Source of the DNA: Isoetes taiwanensis
Lineage: Eukaryota; Streptophyta; Lycopodiopsida; Isoetales; Isoetaceae
DNA length: 64,000 bases
NCBI GenBank assembly: GCA_021234155.1
Contig: JAJEKV010000846.1
Coordinates: forward strand, 1-64,000
Direction of reading: 5' to 3'
Shown here: positions 34,042 to 46,540 of the stretch, in pieces
How positions within the stretch are numbered: the stretch's first letter is position 1
How the letters are laid out: each line of letters begins with the position of its first letter
The notes under the pieces: generated by a model
The model's database searches: none
Told to the model about the DNA's origin: nothing
What the model saw: only the letters and a program-made list of their open reading frames with translations
Made by a program: the position numbers and the translations under genes

Positions 34042-35950
34042 TTACATTTGATATGTTTCATTAGAAAACGGATGTAACAATGCTTGCTTGGCAGACAACT
34101 GATCACTAGGTTCATATTTTAGCAAACCTTAAATCAAGTCAATGAAAAGACCAGCAGAATGATCTACATGTTGCATGATTATATTCTGCAAAACAGCAGG
34201 TTCAATTAAGATAGAAGAACAGAAGAAAATAAATGCAATAGAGAGCCAAGAATACCCTAAGCCTCAGCAATCTTTTAACCGCTTTGATGCTCTTGCGTGA
34301 AGGTGCGCCTTCAGGCCAATTCAGTTCCCTTTATAGTAACATATCTGGTCAGCCTATAACTCACTCTGCCCTCCTTATCATTTGTTGTGGGAGCGGCCCC
34401 AATACACGCTCCATCATATCAAGATGCTCCAAGTTCTCATGAGTTTGGAAAAGGGTCTCGCCCTGCATAAATTGAAAAAAAAAACCAAATAAGGATAATA
34501 ACCATCTACCTGAAAATGTCATTCTAGTTGACATACCGAACATAGTTCAACAGGAATACAACCAATGCTCCGCAGATCGCAGGAATATGACCACCCTAGT
34601 CCTATAAATGTATGTAATTGATGAATCACCCCACCAAATTCTGAGGTTGCACTAAACCAAATCAAGATATGTGATTTCTTACCTAATATTACTTCGGGAG
34701 TCCGATAATGCCTCGTTGACACCACAGAACAATGATAATGGTTGTTGAAGGTAGCACTACCAAAATCTATTAGCTTGATCTCACTAGACTTAGGAACTTT
34801 TCTAAAACACCTGCCAGCTACAGCGGGTTTCTGGAAATATTTTGGTAACATAAGGTGCATTAGATGAACAAGCATCAAAATTAAAGAAAATGTTTCTGCC
34901 TTTACCTTATAATCTGGCACTTTGAAATGCTCGGAAGATACAAGCAGTATATTTTCTGGCTTGAGATCTGTATAAATTAAAGTAAGGTCGTGCATATCTG
35001 CAAGGGATAATTAGTCATCAGCAGGAATCTTTTGATTGATGAATGAATAATGACTGGAACATACATGCCATAGACTCCAAAAGCTGCCTCCCAAAGGCCC
35101 TCACAAGATCAACCGAGCATGGACTATAATCATTCTTCCGTAGAAAATCATGCAAACTTGGGCCAAGCTTTTCAAATACCTACATTACGGTGAATACCTA
35201 GTTTTATCATTTTTGTTGAGGTCAATGCTCTGGGGACACCCTCGTTATACAGCCCCCCCACTTGATGTGGCACAAATCCACACCACACAATCTGGACATC
35301 AAGGGCTGGGATAATGCCATGTCAGAGGGAGGCTGCAAAACGAAGACTAACCATGCTCTGAAGAATAACATGCAGACCAATGCTTCAACTAGATACACCG
35401 TCTGGAGAAAGAAAGAAAATTTCTGTAGTATACAAAATCCCAACACCACATTGGAAAAGTCATTTAATAAACACTCACCGTGATCCACCTTTATCATGTT
35501 TGGCCAGTTTTCGCAAGACTTCTATCTCAATCATAGCAGCATCCCTGTATTTCTGAACATTTCTTATCAACTTAATTGCGACATAAGTCTGTGTATCGCG
35601 ATCCCAACACTCCACAACATGACCAAATGTACCTGAGACGTGAAAGATGAAAAAGTTAATCACAAAATAATAGTGATAAAACAACGTTGTAAACATGAGA
35701 TGGGATATACCTTCACCAATTTTGCTCATAATTTTATCTGCACTTAAAAATGTGGCAAAATTATAAGGATCTCAGCTCAAAGTGAGCTATAAACGTGGAA
35801 AAAAAAGTAACAAATGTAAGAAATATAAGAACATAAACTTGGAGTAAGAAACGTACAAAGATGAGTGATATTGTCACTGAGCCCAAAGTTAAAATGCCCA
35901 TCTTTATCATCTTCACGCCAAGGAGGAGATGCGGGATGGCATCTTCAGCC
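34042..35950 (-). pseudogene. LAMMER (AFC/CLK-type) kinase pseudogene
   Basis: Exons in order on the reverse strand: SPPWREDDKDGHFNFGLSD (35945-35868); YKIMSKIGEG, then GTFGHVVECWDRDTQTYVAI and YRDAAMIEIEVLRKLAKHDK (ending 35480 at a GTGAGT donor); VFEKLGPSLHDFLRKNDY (from 35190); MHDLTLIYTDLKPENILLV (34990); VPKSSEIKLIDFGSATF and [50 protein letters not shown] with LGPLPQQM, the LAMMER-type signature; then NWPEGAPSRKSIKAV and NIIMQHVDHSAGLF to 34042. The catalytic Asp is kept, but the usual HTDLKPEN is YTDLKPEN. The exon encoding the hinge stretch (IRNWFDYRNHICI in the family) is missing between 35480 and 35190. A frame change with stops precedes NWPEG, and one TAA interrupts the last exon. 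It retains introns, so it is an unprocessed duplicate. Confidence 0.87.
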
Positions 35951-36641
35951 GATGGAACTGTCTCTTCTATGCCCTAAGCTTCCATGTTCCTGGAATTTGT
36001 ATATTTGTATGCTGGATACCACTGCAATATAATCAACTGCTCCTGCAAAGAGGTAATGCCACAAACCCTCTCTTCCCAAAGCGCAAACTTGAAATGCCTC
36101 CTTGAAAAAAAGGGAATGGTGGAATAAAAATGCTGCAAGGTATTTTCGATTCTGGGCATCATCTTGCCGGAATGATCTGAGGCGCCCATGTATGTTTCCT
36201 AAACAGAGAAACATGGATGCCCTAACCTAAAAGATTAGCCGGAAACAAACCTTCGAGCTTATCTGCCATCGGGAGCAGAAAATGCTTCCATGCCAGCATC
36301 GAAAAAAATGCTTCTCTGCGTCCGAAAAAACTTCTCTGTAAAAAACGAAACAAGCCCAAGTACCAGGATAGAAGCTCCTTCAAGCAGATATTTCCGCTGC
36401 CACACATTTTTTCCGCCGTGCTTGCCTGCAGACGTTCTACAACAGGACGTTACAACAGGCACAAAAACTTATTTTTCTCAAAAACTTATTTTTCTCACTC
36501 GTCTGTTGACATAAAGGGCAAGTCATATTTTAGGACACGTGGGTAGGCTAGGCTTCAAAATAACGTGACACCCAAGGTTAGGCCGTTGCGCTAAAAAATG
36601 TACAATGATATTATAAAAAATACGGTCACATGGTACTCGTC

Positions 36642-37140
36642 CTAGCGGTTATCTCCTTGGATCCTCTGGGCTAAATGCAAATCCTTGGGCATTATAGTAA
36701 TGCGCTTTGCGTAAATCGCACAAAGGTTAGCATCGCCGAAGAGGGCTACCATGTAGTCCTCTGTCGCCTCTTGCAATGCAAGCATGATGGTGGTCTGGAA
36801 TCTGAGGTCAGTCTTGAATTCTTGGGCAAGCTCCTAAACTAACCTCTGAAAGGGAGCCTTATGTATGTTCTGTGGTCCTCTAATAATTGTGAATCTTTCG
36901 CAAGGCTACTGTGTCTGGCCTCCATCTATGAGGCTTCTTTGGAGCTGTCTGGGTTTGGGGAAGAGCTGGCCTCTCAAGCAAATGGGGCCTAGATTCTTGA
37001 ACCTGCTATTGCCTTTGATTTGCCAAATTGATCTTACTCACTCCACCCATAGCTCGGAGGTCGGTCTTATAATTTTTCTTCGGAAGCTTCTTTGCAGTAA
37101 ATTTGGTTCTTCTTCTTGAAAGACCCATGGCTGGCTGGTT
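36642..37140 (-). pseudogene. Histone H3-like pseudogene
   Basis: The reverse strand reads SRRRTKFTAKKLPKKNY (about 37120-37070), a stop near 37006, then APKKPHRWRPDTVALRKIHNY (36945-36880), a stop, a frame change, [59 protein letters not shown] and [11 protein letters not shown] with a stop at 36642. This covers histone H3 from the end of the tail to the C-terminus. The HRW (HRF in canonical H3) and the EDY are also seen in centromeric CENH3, but loop 1 (FKTDLRF) and the TIMPKD end are canonical. The tail is longer than 40 residues and unlike that of H3. It shares the ALQEA.EDY.VALF and ANLCAI.AKRITIM wording with the fragment at 1764-1972, so both belong to one divergent family. Confidence 0.85.
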
Positions 37141-38276
37141 AGCATCCTGCTGTATGATGATGGGTTGGTCTATTTGTAGAGATGAAAATGGAACTTGTGA
37201 TAGCTGGTGGGACAATTTTCTAGCTCTAATGAATTTATGGCAATGTTGCATGCTCATTCCTGGAAGCATAGCAGGTTGTGTGTGAGGTTTTTCTCATCAA
37301 AATGCTATCAAGAGTGCTACAAGAACTCGTATGATTCTAGAGACACTTGACACAAAAATTATGGTTTAATTATGTGATGAACGATTTGAACACATAGATT
37401 GGCAAGCATGTTTTAAGGATTGGTATGCAGCAAAAGATAGGAAAGCAATGTTGCTCGTTAGCTAATCTACTCATGTACTCTTTTTTGAGTTATAATGCAG
37501 TAATACAAATGTGTCTTTGTTCTATATTTTTTGATCAAAAATTTAGATTATGTCATTTTGAATTTCTGTCTGGCATATGAAAGGTTAGCATTTGAGAACT
37601 TTCAGTCATGCGAAAAGCATAAGTTATTTTATCTATCTTTCAAAAATCATCAAATTTTAACACTTGTCGGAATGGATTTGTCGCTGATGCAATGCGAGCT
37701 CTAGAGACTAGAATCTGAAAGGGATACTTTTAGAGTTCCAAGCTCCTTTTAACATGATGCTTTTAGGGTTGGAATCTAAAAGGTCACTTAGGGTTATGCC
37801 ACGTGGCAATGGGGTATATGCACGTGTTAATGGTTCTAATGGTTATATTCCAAGTATGACCCTATACAGTTGTCGTGTACATGTCGTTGGGGTTGACATA
37901 TACTAGTGATATGGCAGTATAAATATATGTATTCACAACGTATATTATGCTGGAACGTCATAAACGAGAAGGGACTCGTCCCTTTCCTGCCTCATCAGAC
38001 CGGGGAGATGCAACCTGGAGTAGTTTCATAGGATGATTTCATGAGATTACGTCTCCGGAAGGCTACAATCATGCCATAGCATGTTTCAGCAAATCTGCAA
38101 AGTGGCACAGGAGGGGCGGAAGGAGTGGACTAACTTAGCCATTGTTCTATGCCAGCCAACACCATTGTCATGATTCCATCTGTTGTTATCCGAGGACCTT
38201 GATCGCCAACCGACCCCCTTGAGCCTGAGCTTGGAGTAGAACCCTCATTTATGATGCATTTTATATGTTATGTTGG
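37141..38276. other. No gene recognised
   Basis: This is AT-rich sequence with short frames only. No repeat partner within the window was noticed. Confidence 0.35.
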
Positions 38277-39431
38277 TATTCTCGAATAGGGCTCGCATGA
38301 AAATAGACAAAAGCTCCCGAGCTAGCTAGGCTTTTCATTCATCTCAGCAGTTTTTCTACAATGGTATAGTGGGGTAGCTGCACATTGCAGGATACCCACA
38401 AAATGAAGAACATAGGGAATATCCAGTTATAACACCTGGACCCCAAATAAAATCGTGTGCTACAGATGTTGGCTAGTGTACCTACCGAGAGCTTATCGCC
38501 GGGATTAAAAAACCCCGCCCTTTCGGGTTTTCGAGGAAAAACCCTAGCGATAAAATCTCGGCAAGGGGCTTGGAGCAAGGCTGCTAAACGTTCCCACAAA
38601 AAAATCCACGCTCCACAGAGAATACCGAAGTCGCATATCACCCCTGGACCTGCACATCACCAACAAAAAACCCAATAGAGAAAAAAACCTCAAAAAGCGA
38701 GGGGTTGGTCACGTGTGCCACGCGACAAAAAACAACATTTACACCTTGAAAGAGCGAGGGGCTGGTCATGCGTGCCATGTGACAAAAAAATAATATTTAC
38801 AATAATATATACATTAAGGGAGGGCGGGTGGGAGTCAAGGGAACTGCTGAGAGAGGAGAAAACGCCCATGAGAAGTCGATGAAGAACCTGCAAGAAATAG
38901 CGATCCCCAAACGAACTAGAGCCCCCCGAAAATGCATGCAATGCATGCGTGCATGGGAGAATGCATGCAATGCATGCATGCACGGGAGAGTGCATGCTTG
39001 CCTCTTCGAGAATACTGATCCGATGGCTCGGATCGATGGCATTCTCGAATAGGGCTCGCATGAAAATAGACAAAAGCTCCCGACAAAAAGAGAACTTCCT
39101 TATCAAAACGGGATCAAGATCGAAGTTGAAGGATGGCAAACAAAGAGACAAGATCGGGGAAGAACATGTCACAACATGGAAAGAGACGCCAAACTGGAAA
39201 ACCAAGCAGGGAGAAGCCCCTCCCCTGCCTGGTCTCAAAGAAAGAGAGTCAAGGGAACTGCTGAGAGAGGAGAAAACACTGATGAGAAGTTGATGAAGAA
39301 CCTGCAAGAAATAGCGATCCCCAAACGAACTAGAGCTCCCGAAAATGCATGCAATGCATGCATGCATGCATGGGAGAATGCATGCTCGCCTCTTCGAGAA
39401 TACCGATCCGATGGCTCGGATCGATGGCATT
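38277..39431. repeat. Local direct duplications with GCATGCAT runs
   Basis: A segment of about 200 bp (GAGTCAAGGGAACTGCTGAG through GGATCGATGGCATT) occurs at 38832-39043 and again at 39246-39431. Both copies contain GCATGCAT-type self-complementary runs that differ in length. A 40-bp piece (TATTCTCGAATAGGGCTCGC onward) occurs at 38277-38319 and 39041-39083. A 47-bp unit (AGCGAGGGG.TGGTCA, GTGCCA, GCGACAAAAAA) is doubled at 38696-38742 and 38753-38800. A long reverse-strand frame over the region is a by-product of the repeats. Confidence 0.85.
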
Positions 39432-39439
39432 ATGTTGTT

Positions 39440-41190
39440 GTTCGTATTGATGATGGATGGGCCACCCTTCGTGATGGCATATTATTTTATGTGTATTATT
39501 GCTAGTGCTAACATGTATGTATGCTTCCGCAGTATAGGATATCCCAGAGAAGGCATGGGGCATGACCATCCCAAGTAGTCCGAGTCAGACAAAGGGCTTC
39601 CCGGCGATAGACTTTTTGGGAATCGTGGATGTTAAACGTCAATTCAATTCAATTTAATAAGAAGGTAGCACAGTCTACCTTCAACTCTGAAAGGGTAGAT
39701 GGTATAGTCTCTTAGAGGGTCCCCCATTTCACATCTGCGGAAAATGACTTGATGATTGTACCAGATGGATGTAGACATATAGGGCACCAACTATGCAATT
39801 TATCTAAGCCACAACTGGTCATCCAAAAGTGATCAATTAAGAGGAGGGGAATAGAACCTTTGCTATTATTACTTCATTTAAGTCTCTTTCGCTCCAAATG
39901 TGAAACATGCAATTGTGTTTTGTCATCCACCAAAGACCATCACAGTTGTTGCTTTTATTTTTCAATTTTTTTGTGGGACTTCATAAGAGGATATTCACAG
40001 ATTACTTGGCCTATCTCCTACACTAGTCAAACTCTAAAATGTCGCTTACGTATTACTTTGGAGCCTTCTTTTTTGTTGCTTACTAATACAAGTACATGTC
40101 CCCATGACTTTATCTATAGAATAATATGTTATGCTCTTTCTTTAGATAATGTAAGGATTCCCTCTTACAAAAGGCCTAGGGGCCCAAGAAAAATGGAAAT
40201 GTAGATCTTCTTTTCAAGTTCCTTTCCAAATCACCTATACAACATTTTTGTACGGATCTCTAATTACTTCAATAAGATTTCTTACAAAATATATGCACTT
40301 GTAAATGGAGATACTAGATACACAAGTCAATTACAATTAGAAAAGCTCTAATGATGTTCTTCCTTGTAAAACATACAATTTAAACCTTATATGTTGTGCA
40401 TGCCTTTTCAGTTGTCCTTACTTCTATATCGCCATTTAGAGATTTGCCTAGAATCAACCACTCTTAACCACCGGAGAATGTTATTTACCTACTCTTTTTT
40501 AGTATATGTCACAATTCAATGAACCAATGTAAGTATCAGAAGAGCCAATTTGAAGAAGGGAAACGAGGAAGTGTACTACTTGGTCCAGGCAAGCTTTTTG
40601 CACAAGGTGATTGTCTCTATCAACTAAAAAGTTATTAGCATTTACTTGATTGAATGTTTGTTTTACTAGCAAGGGCAAGTTTTTTGCACAAGAAGATTGT
40701 CTCTATCAACTAAAAACTTATTAGCATTTACTTGGTTGGATGTTTTTTTTTCTAGCAAGGGTAATAGGAAGGGATAGTCTCAAGCCATATATATATGATT
40801 CACAAGACAAAATAGGATTGATAAAGGATTATGAGTTTCTACCAAGCGGAATTGGAGTTACTTGACTTTTGCATGCAATTTGCAGACTAGATGTGTCCTC
40901 TTCTCTTCTTTTTCTTCATGTTAGTTCTGACCATTAGATGTGATGGAACCCTTTAAATTGGTCGAGCACGAGGATATGGTGGAGGGCAAAATGTGAGATA
41001 TAAGATTAATTGAACAACTCACATGTGCACTAAAAACATATAAGCAACATATAAATGTTGTTTGCGGGAGTGTCTAGGGCCCACAAAAAGTTGTCCTTGC
41101 ACTGAATAATCACAAGTAGAGCCAAATGCCAAGGAGTTATTATTTTAGAACCGCAAAATGAGCTAATGTTACCAATATTAGCCAACACGT
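39440..41190. other. Gene-free; one 86-bp tandem duplication
   Basis: No gene is supported. The unit GGCAAG.TTTTTGCACAAG, TGATTGTCTCTATCAACTAA, TTATTAGCATTTACTTG occurs at 40588-40673 and again at 40674-40762. The stretch upstream of 41196 should contain the MYB promoter, but no clear TATA box close to the start was identified. Confidence 0.5.
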
Positions 41191-41195
41191 AAGTA

Positions 41196-42074
41196 ATGAG
41201 CAATATGGCAGGTAAGGCCTGTGCTTGTTGTTCCAATTCTAAAAGAGTGAAGAAAGGTCTATGGTCCCCAGAAGAGGATGAGAAGCTCAAGAGTTATATA
41301 GGCAGGCATGGGATTCAATGCTGGACTGTTGTCCCCGATGCAGCAGGTATAATAGTAATAAATATATCAAATGATCCCAATTCATGTTTCAGATCTGAAT
41401 AAAATCATTCTATGTGTTCAGGGATAGAACGATGTGGCAAAAGTTGCAGGCACAGGTGGCTTAATTACTTGCGGCCTGATATCAAGCGAGGAAAATTCTC
41501 TCCCAAAGAAGAGCAGCTTATCTTTGAACTTCAAGCTGTGCTCGGAAATAGGTATATTTGAATTTATATTTAGTGTAGAAAATGATTTAGTTTATGTATA
41601 TTAGTGGAATGTCGCAGGTGGTCTGTGATAGCCAAGAATATACCAGGGCGCACAGATAATGAGATCAAGAATTTTTGGAACGTTCGTAAGAATCAAAATC
41701 GAAAGCGAAAGGTTCAAGACGATAGCTCGAGGTTTAGAATGGCAGCACCATTGAAGATTGATGACGACGAGAAGATTGCTCCTTTTCTCAAAGATGGAAG
41801 TTCAATGGAACAAGAACAACACCACCAACGGGTGCTTGAGGTAGTAGAGCATCGGCTCGAGCAAGAGCAGCAACAACAACCGCAACAGCAAGGACGAGGA
41901 CCACAACGACAACCACTAGTAAATGAAGAGGGTACACCCTTTGTCATGATTGAAGACCTGCTGCCCTCTCTTTATGACACTGAGATACTATCAATATGCT
42001 CTCCTTGGTATGGCACTAGTAGCAATAATTTTTGTCTTGATACCCTTCTTATACCCAATTCTTTCCTTCTGTAA
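41196..42074 (+). CDS. R2R3-MYB transcription factor, three exons
   Basis: Three exons, 41196-41346, 41422-41551 (130 nt, the conserved size of the second exon in plant R2R3-MYBs) and 41618-42074, join with GT-AG borders to give 245 residues. R2 is [13 protein letters not shown] ... [10 protein letters not shown] ... [16 protein letters not shown]3 is [17 protein letters not shown] ... [20 protein letters not shown] followed by NFWN, with the usual aromatic replacement of the first Trp. The protein binds DNA in the nucleus and regulates transcription. The [19 protein letters not shown] start resembles the MYB26/MYB46-type groups of secondary-wall and anther regulators; this subgroup call is tentative. 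The C-terminal part has a Gln-rich run (about [11 protein letters not shown]) and a short acidic patch. A second in-frame Met lies at 41205. His in CRHRW (usually CRLRW) is unusual. Confidence 0.9.
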
Positions 42075-42099
42075 TATCAAGACGAATTTACAGTGCTGC

Positions 42100-44210
42100 A
42101 CCTTGATCCCCTCCCTGTCTTCGAATTAAGATAAATGCCATATAACTGTAAAGCTGTGTTTGGTGAACCGTATCTTTACATTTTGTGGCATTTTTTTATG
42201 TGTTTACAAATTTGCCCTTTTAAATTAGCTTGATATTTTGACCACCACACAATAGGATGGTTGACTATAAATTCAGTCTGAGACGTGATTTCAGTCTGCA
42301 GATCGAGAACAATTGACCATAAATTCAGCACGAGATGTGGTTTTAGTCTGCAGATCATGAATAATAAGTTTTGACCTTTTTTTTTCTTGTTTTCTTGCAA
42401 ATCGTACCTACCTTCTGCAGAATCAGGTTGGCATTCTAGCATTGAGAATGGGAATGCTTACTTAGCCTTCTATATAAATCTGCTACATTTCATGAGACTG
42501 AACTTTTAAATTCCTGGGTTTGTTTCAACCATCCTTGAGAGAAAGGAGGAAGCGAAGAAATACTCTAAAAATGGACCTCTTTTGTATCCTTTAAAACCAA
42601 ATGTATAAATGGACATTACCATGTCGGTGCATGTCAAACCTTAACCATAAAGATAATCTGCACATGTTGGTGAAGAAAATTGGAGGTATGTATTAGAAAG
42701 ACAGGAAAAGCCCATGTCGTAGCACTTATAGAGTAACCAACTACGAGAACTTTTCCCTTATCAGAATATGGATCACTCATTTCTATTATTCAAAGTGCCA
42801 TCATGTGCATTTCAGACGTACCTTTGGCTAATCGCTTAGTAAACACATCAACCCTAATAAAATGAAAACTGAATTTGAATGTGTTTAGCTCTTACGTGAT
42901 ATTTTAGATTTTCAGCTAAGGCAAATATGAATAGCAGTGATATTTTAGATTTTCAGCCAAGGCAATATTATATTTGTCGTGCTTGTCTCTTTTTTTCATG
43001 ACTTTATGGAAGCCAGCAACAATGGGCAAAAGATGGAAACAATTCATTTGAATAAGTCCGCAAAAAGCCGTCACAATTGCATTCATTGTATTTCTTTCTC
43101 AAATTTTGCATCTGCACTGACCTATTTGCAATATATCCCTCTATTGGAGAGAATAGATTGGATATTGCAGCAAATTTAGCTAAGCAAACAACTTCTATTT
43201 GTATGCAGCTTGTAGAAGCAATCTGGGATCTGAGGCATGCATACATTCTTGTCCTTTAAGAAACTCGAAACTAAACCTAAACTTGAAAGATAGAATCCAA
43301 CTAAACTTGAACCTCACTTAGCAGACCAAAGTCATGCAAAATTATACGTGAACAGATACATGTAGCTGCACCATTAAATATTATAGAGAATTATTTAGCA
43401 CATGCAAGCTAATTTAGCATAATCCTAAGCACATGCAATTGCCCCACTTCATGCACGAGATGCCAGTTGGTACTGATTCTAAAGCATGAAAATTGTGTAT
43501 AAAACTCAAACCATGTTAACATAGTGCGCAAAAATGCCCAAAAAATGCTAGATGTCCTTGGCATGGTAAATGATCTGGGTACAACAATGGTTGAATTTGA
43601 AGCTCGTTACTCTTGGCCTTCTTTCAATTGTTCTTCTAGACAGCATATCAGTGTTAAAATCCAGCTACTCGCCTTAGCCTCCTCTCCCTAACATCTATAT
43701 CATTATCCAACCTGCTAAGGGACATCATTCACCAACGTACTTGTTCGTTGATATAGCATCCACCATCTGACACGGCCTCCAAAATCATTACTAGAATGCT
43801 TCTGCAATTGGTAAAAATTTGTTAATGATAAATTCTAGATAAGTTTTACTCTCACATGACATCTTAGAGAACAAAAACAATGAGAGACAAAAAGAGAGGA
43901 AATTCAAGAATCTGACGATGGAGCGCTGACATGTCCAGAATCTATACACTAAGGCAGATTTTGCTGGAAAAGGGCATGTGTAAAATGTGTTATATATTCC
44001 AACTAAGCAAATGCCTCGTGAATTCCCCATTACAATACATCAGTGTCATTTTGCTAGAAGAAAAGTATTATTTGTATTCTTACAAGTAATAAGAGGCTTG
44101 TGAAAAAGATCCCTTATGCCACTTATGAATTAGCCACACTCTAATTTTTATTGATACAAATAGGGGCCAACTGTACACAACAAAGGATACAGCTTATGGT
44201 GCACAACAAG
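42100..44210. other. No gene; two small tandem duplications
   Basis: A unit of about 53 bp (TGAC.ATAAATTCAG, GAGA.GTG, TTTAGTCTGCAGATC) is doubled at 42261-42365. A 47-bp unit (GTGATATTTTAGATTTTCAG, CAAGGCAA) is doubled at 42897-42970. No coding region or RNA gene was recognised. The right end should contain the 3' end of the HACL transcript. Confidence 0.5.
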
Positions 44211-44213
44211 CTC

Positions 44214-46540
44214 TTAATTCTTGTGGTGCATACGCCCGCTTTCTGAACCAGCATATGGATCAATTCTTATGTTTATTACTGCAGGAGCTTTCTGCACGAA
44301 TGCCTCATGAACTGCTGCCTGGACTTCTTCAGCTGTAGATACAAAGTACCCATTTCCACCAAATGCAGTCATAACTTTATCATATCGTGCACATGGAATA
44401 AATGATGTTGGTGCGGGGAAGTCCCGTAGTGGTCCTTCAATGTCCTCTGGAATCCTCCTATCACCTCCATAGACACCATCATTATTAAATATTATGATCA
44501 CCACCTTCAGATTATATCTGACCACAGTCTGTACACAATACAAAGCTTCAGAAACATGACTGACAACAAAAATAAACCTAGGATTACATTTTCCTCCAAA
44601 GTTAAAGATGTCTAGTAAAGCTTCTTTCATCTTCTCGCCATTAGTCATTGAATGTGCGAAACACGCAGTCCAATCCAAATGAAGGTTTATGAGCAAAAGG
44701 TGCGAAGTCAAATTTTGAAAGTGTTAAACATTGTTTCGTCATGTCATAACTTTCTAACTCTGAATCTGATGCAAAATCTGATGCCCATAACAGGTGCCTT
44801 GCCTACTTTAATTATCATATAAGGAAATTTGTGATCGACCTAAGAGGAGGGCATTAATGTTAATAAATCAAATCTGCCTACATACCTCTAGTTCAAAGCC
44901 ACTGAATCCAAATCCAGAATCACCTTCAACAGCTATGACAAGATGTTCAGGCTTTGCAAACGCAGCTGCAATGGCATATCCTAAACCAACTCCCATGGTC
45001 CCCCAAGTCCCAGCATCAAGCCTTGTCCGAGGTTCTGTCTGTAATAGAACAGCACGCCCAATGTCCATGGTATTGGCACCTTCAGAAACAATGATTGGAG
45101 CAGGAGACCCCAGTGCCGAAATTTCATCCCGTATTATTCTCAAAGGAGTAAGAAAGTTAAGGGGATAAACATCACGTGACAAAGATGCCGACATCTTCGT
45201 TATATTGTCTTCTGATTTGTTCCTTATCTTTTCTAGCCATGGATGATCTGCTTCCAGGTGCAAGGGACATGTCTTTAGCTTTACGTTTAGCTGATGCACA
45301 ATGCTTCTGGCATCACCAACAAGTCCAATTGCTGGCTTTCGAAGCTTGATTTCTTCTTCTGAAATGTCTATCTGTATAAACTTGACATCTTTAGACCACT
45401 GAGGTGGTTTACCAAAATTGAGCAGCCAATTTAGTCGTGCACCAACTACAAGAACGACATCACTTTCCCGGAGGACAAGTGAACGGGCTGCAGTTGCAGA
45501 AAATTTGTGATTGTCTGGAATTAAACCTTTTGCCATTGGTGTTGCAAGAAATGGAATTCCAGTAATTTCAACCAGTTCTATAAGTTCCTGTTCAGCATGA
45601 GCAAAAGCAGCTCCCTTTCCAAAAACAATTAAAGGTTTTTTAGCTCCTTTAAGCAATTCAATAACATTATCAATCTCTGAACTTTGGATTTGTTGATCAG
45701 CAACATTTTTAGTCCAGGTTGGTATACATGGCTCTATGGATTTTAAAAGCTCCTGTGCTTCTTCTATGGATATAGTCTCGTGAAGCACATCAGCTGGAAA
45801 GTCAATATAACACCCACCTGGTCGACCATGAACAGAAGCACTAAATGCTTTTGCAACAGCACCTGGAATCTGAGATATTGTCATAGCTTTGATTGAGCAT
45901 TTGGAGAATGGTTTTACTGCTTCAAGTTGATCTAACTCCTGAAAGTCACCCTTACCAACATCAGCCTGTGTACATGATCCAGATATCATTACAAGAGGCC
46001 ATGTGTTGATCATGGCATTACTAAGACCAGCAAGACCATGGACACAGCCTGGCCCTGAAACTGTTAATAGTACGCCTGGCTTTCCTGTCAAGTAACCAAA
46101 TGCACCAGCAGCATAACCAGCAGATTGCTCATTTCGAAATGCAACAAAACGAATGCCTTGTTTCATAGCATATGTAGCAACAGAGGTGACTGGTATACCA
46201 ACCACGCCAAACATCACTTCAACCCCAATCTTTGACAAAGCCTGTGCTATTAACATGTTCCCATCTAACACCTTCTTGCTGCCTGTGCACGAAAAACAGA
46301 TTTTATAAGCAATTGAGCTGCTAGTAAAGTATATGTATATGATCCCTGGTGACTAAGTTTAAATAGAAAGGCAACACAGGGCAAACATTGTATAAAAACA
46401 CTCTTGTCTTATCAAGAAAAAGTATCAAATTCTGCATCCCACAATGCAAAAGATTAACGGAAATATTTCTAGTGATGCAAAGTCAAGAAAACCAAACGAA
46501 AGGTTCTTAAGTTCTTACCAGTTGCCACTAAGGGTGCCAT
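44214..46540 (-). CDS. HACL: 2-hydroxyacyl-CoA lyase / oxalyl-CoA decarboxylase-type enzyme
   Basis: Three exons (46540-46519, 46282-44886, 44528-44214) with canonical GT-AG borders join to 578 codons including the stop, near the usual 570 residues of plant HACL. It is a thiamine-diphosphate enzyme with the three-domain layout of its family. The activating Glu is in FRNEQSAGYAAGA (Glu 59), GGCYIDFPADV follows, the central domain has KKPLIVFGKGA, and the ThDP/Mg motif runs from EGDSGFGFSG (Asp 462) to FNND (Asn 488-489). Plant HACL is a peroxisomal protein of 2-hydroxy fatty acid alpha-oxidation; close relatives decarboxylate oxalyl-CoA. The C-terminus SGRMHHKN is not a standard PTS1, so targeting is unclear. 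The first exon encodes only MAPLVAT plus one base. All frames are open and no lesion was seen. Confidence 0.93.

Noticed and set aside
36642-36960. CENH3 (centromeric histone) gene
   Set aside because: HRW and EDY fit CENH3, but FKTDLRF, lack of the loop insertion and the TIMPKD ending fit canonical H3; it is also broken by stops.
38690-39430. 246-codon reverse-strand ORF with ACI/HACIACI repeats
   Set aside because: It lies over direct duplications and GCATGCAT runs; the repeats, not selection, keep the frame open.
38832-39431. The two 200-bp copies as LTRs of a small element
   Set aside because: There are no TG/CA ends, primer-binding site or polypurine tract, and only about 200 bp of non-coding sequence lies between.
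41714-41947. Reverse-strand Ser/Cys-rich ORF in the MYB third exon
   Set aside because: It is the antisense of the Gln-rich coding stretch of the intact MYB gene.
44857-45168. Forward-strand ORF inside the HACL gene
   Set aside because: It is the antisense of the conserved ThDP-binding exon.
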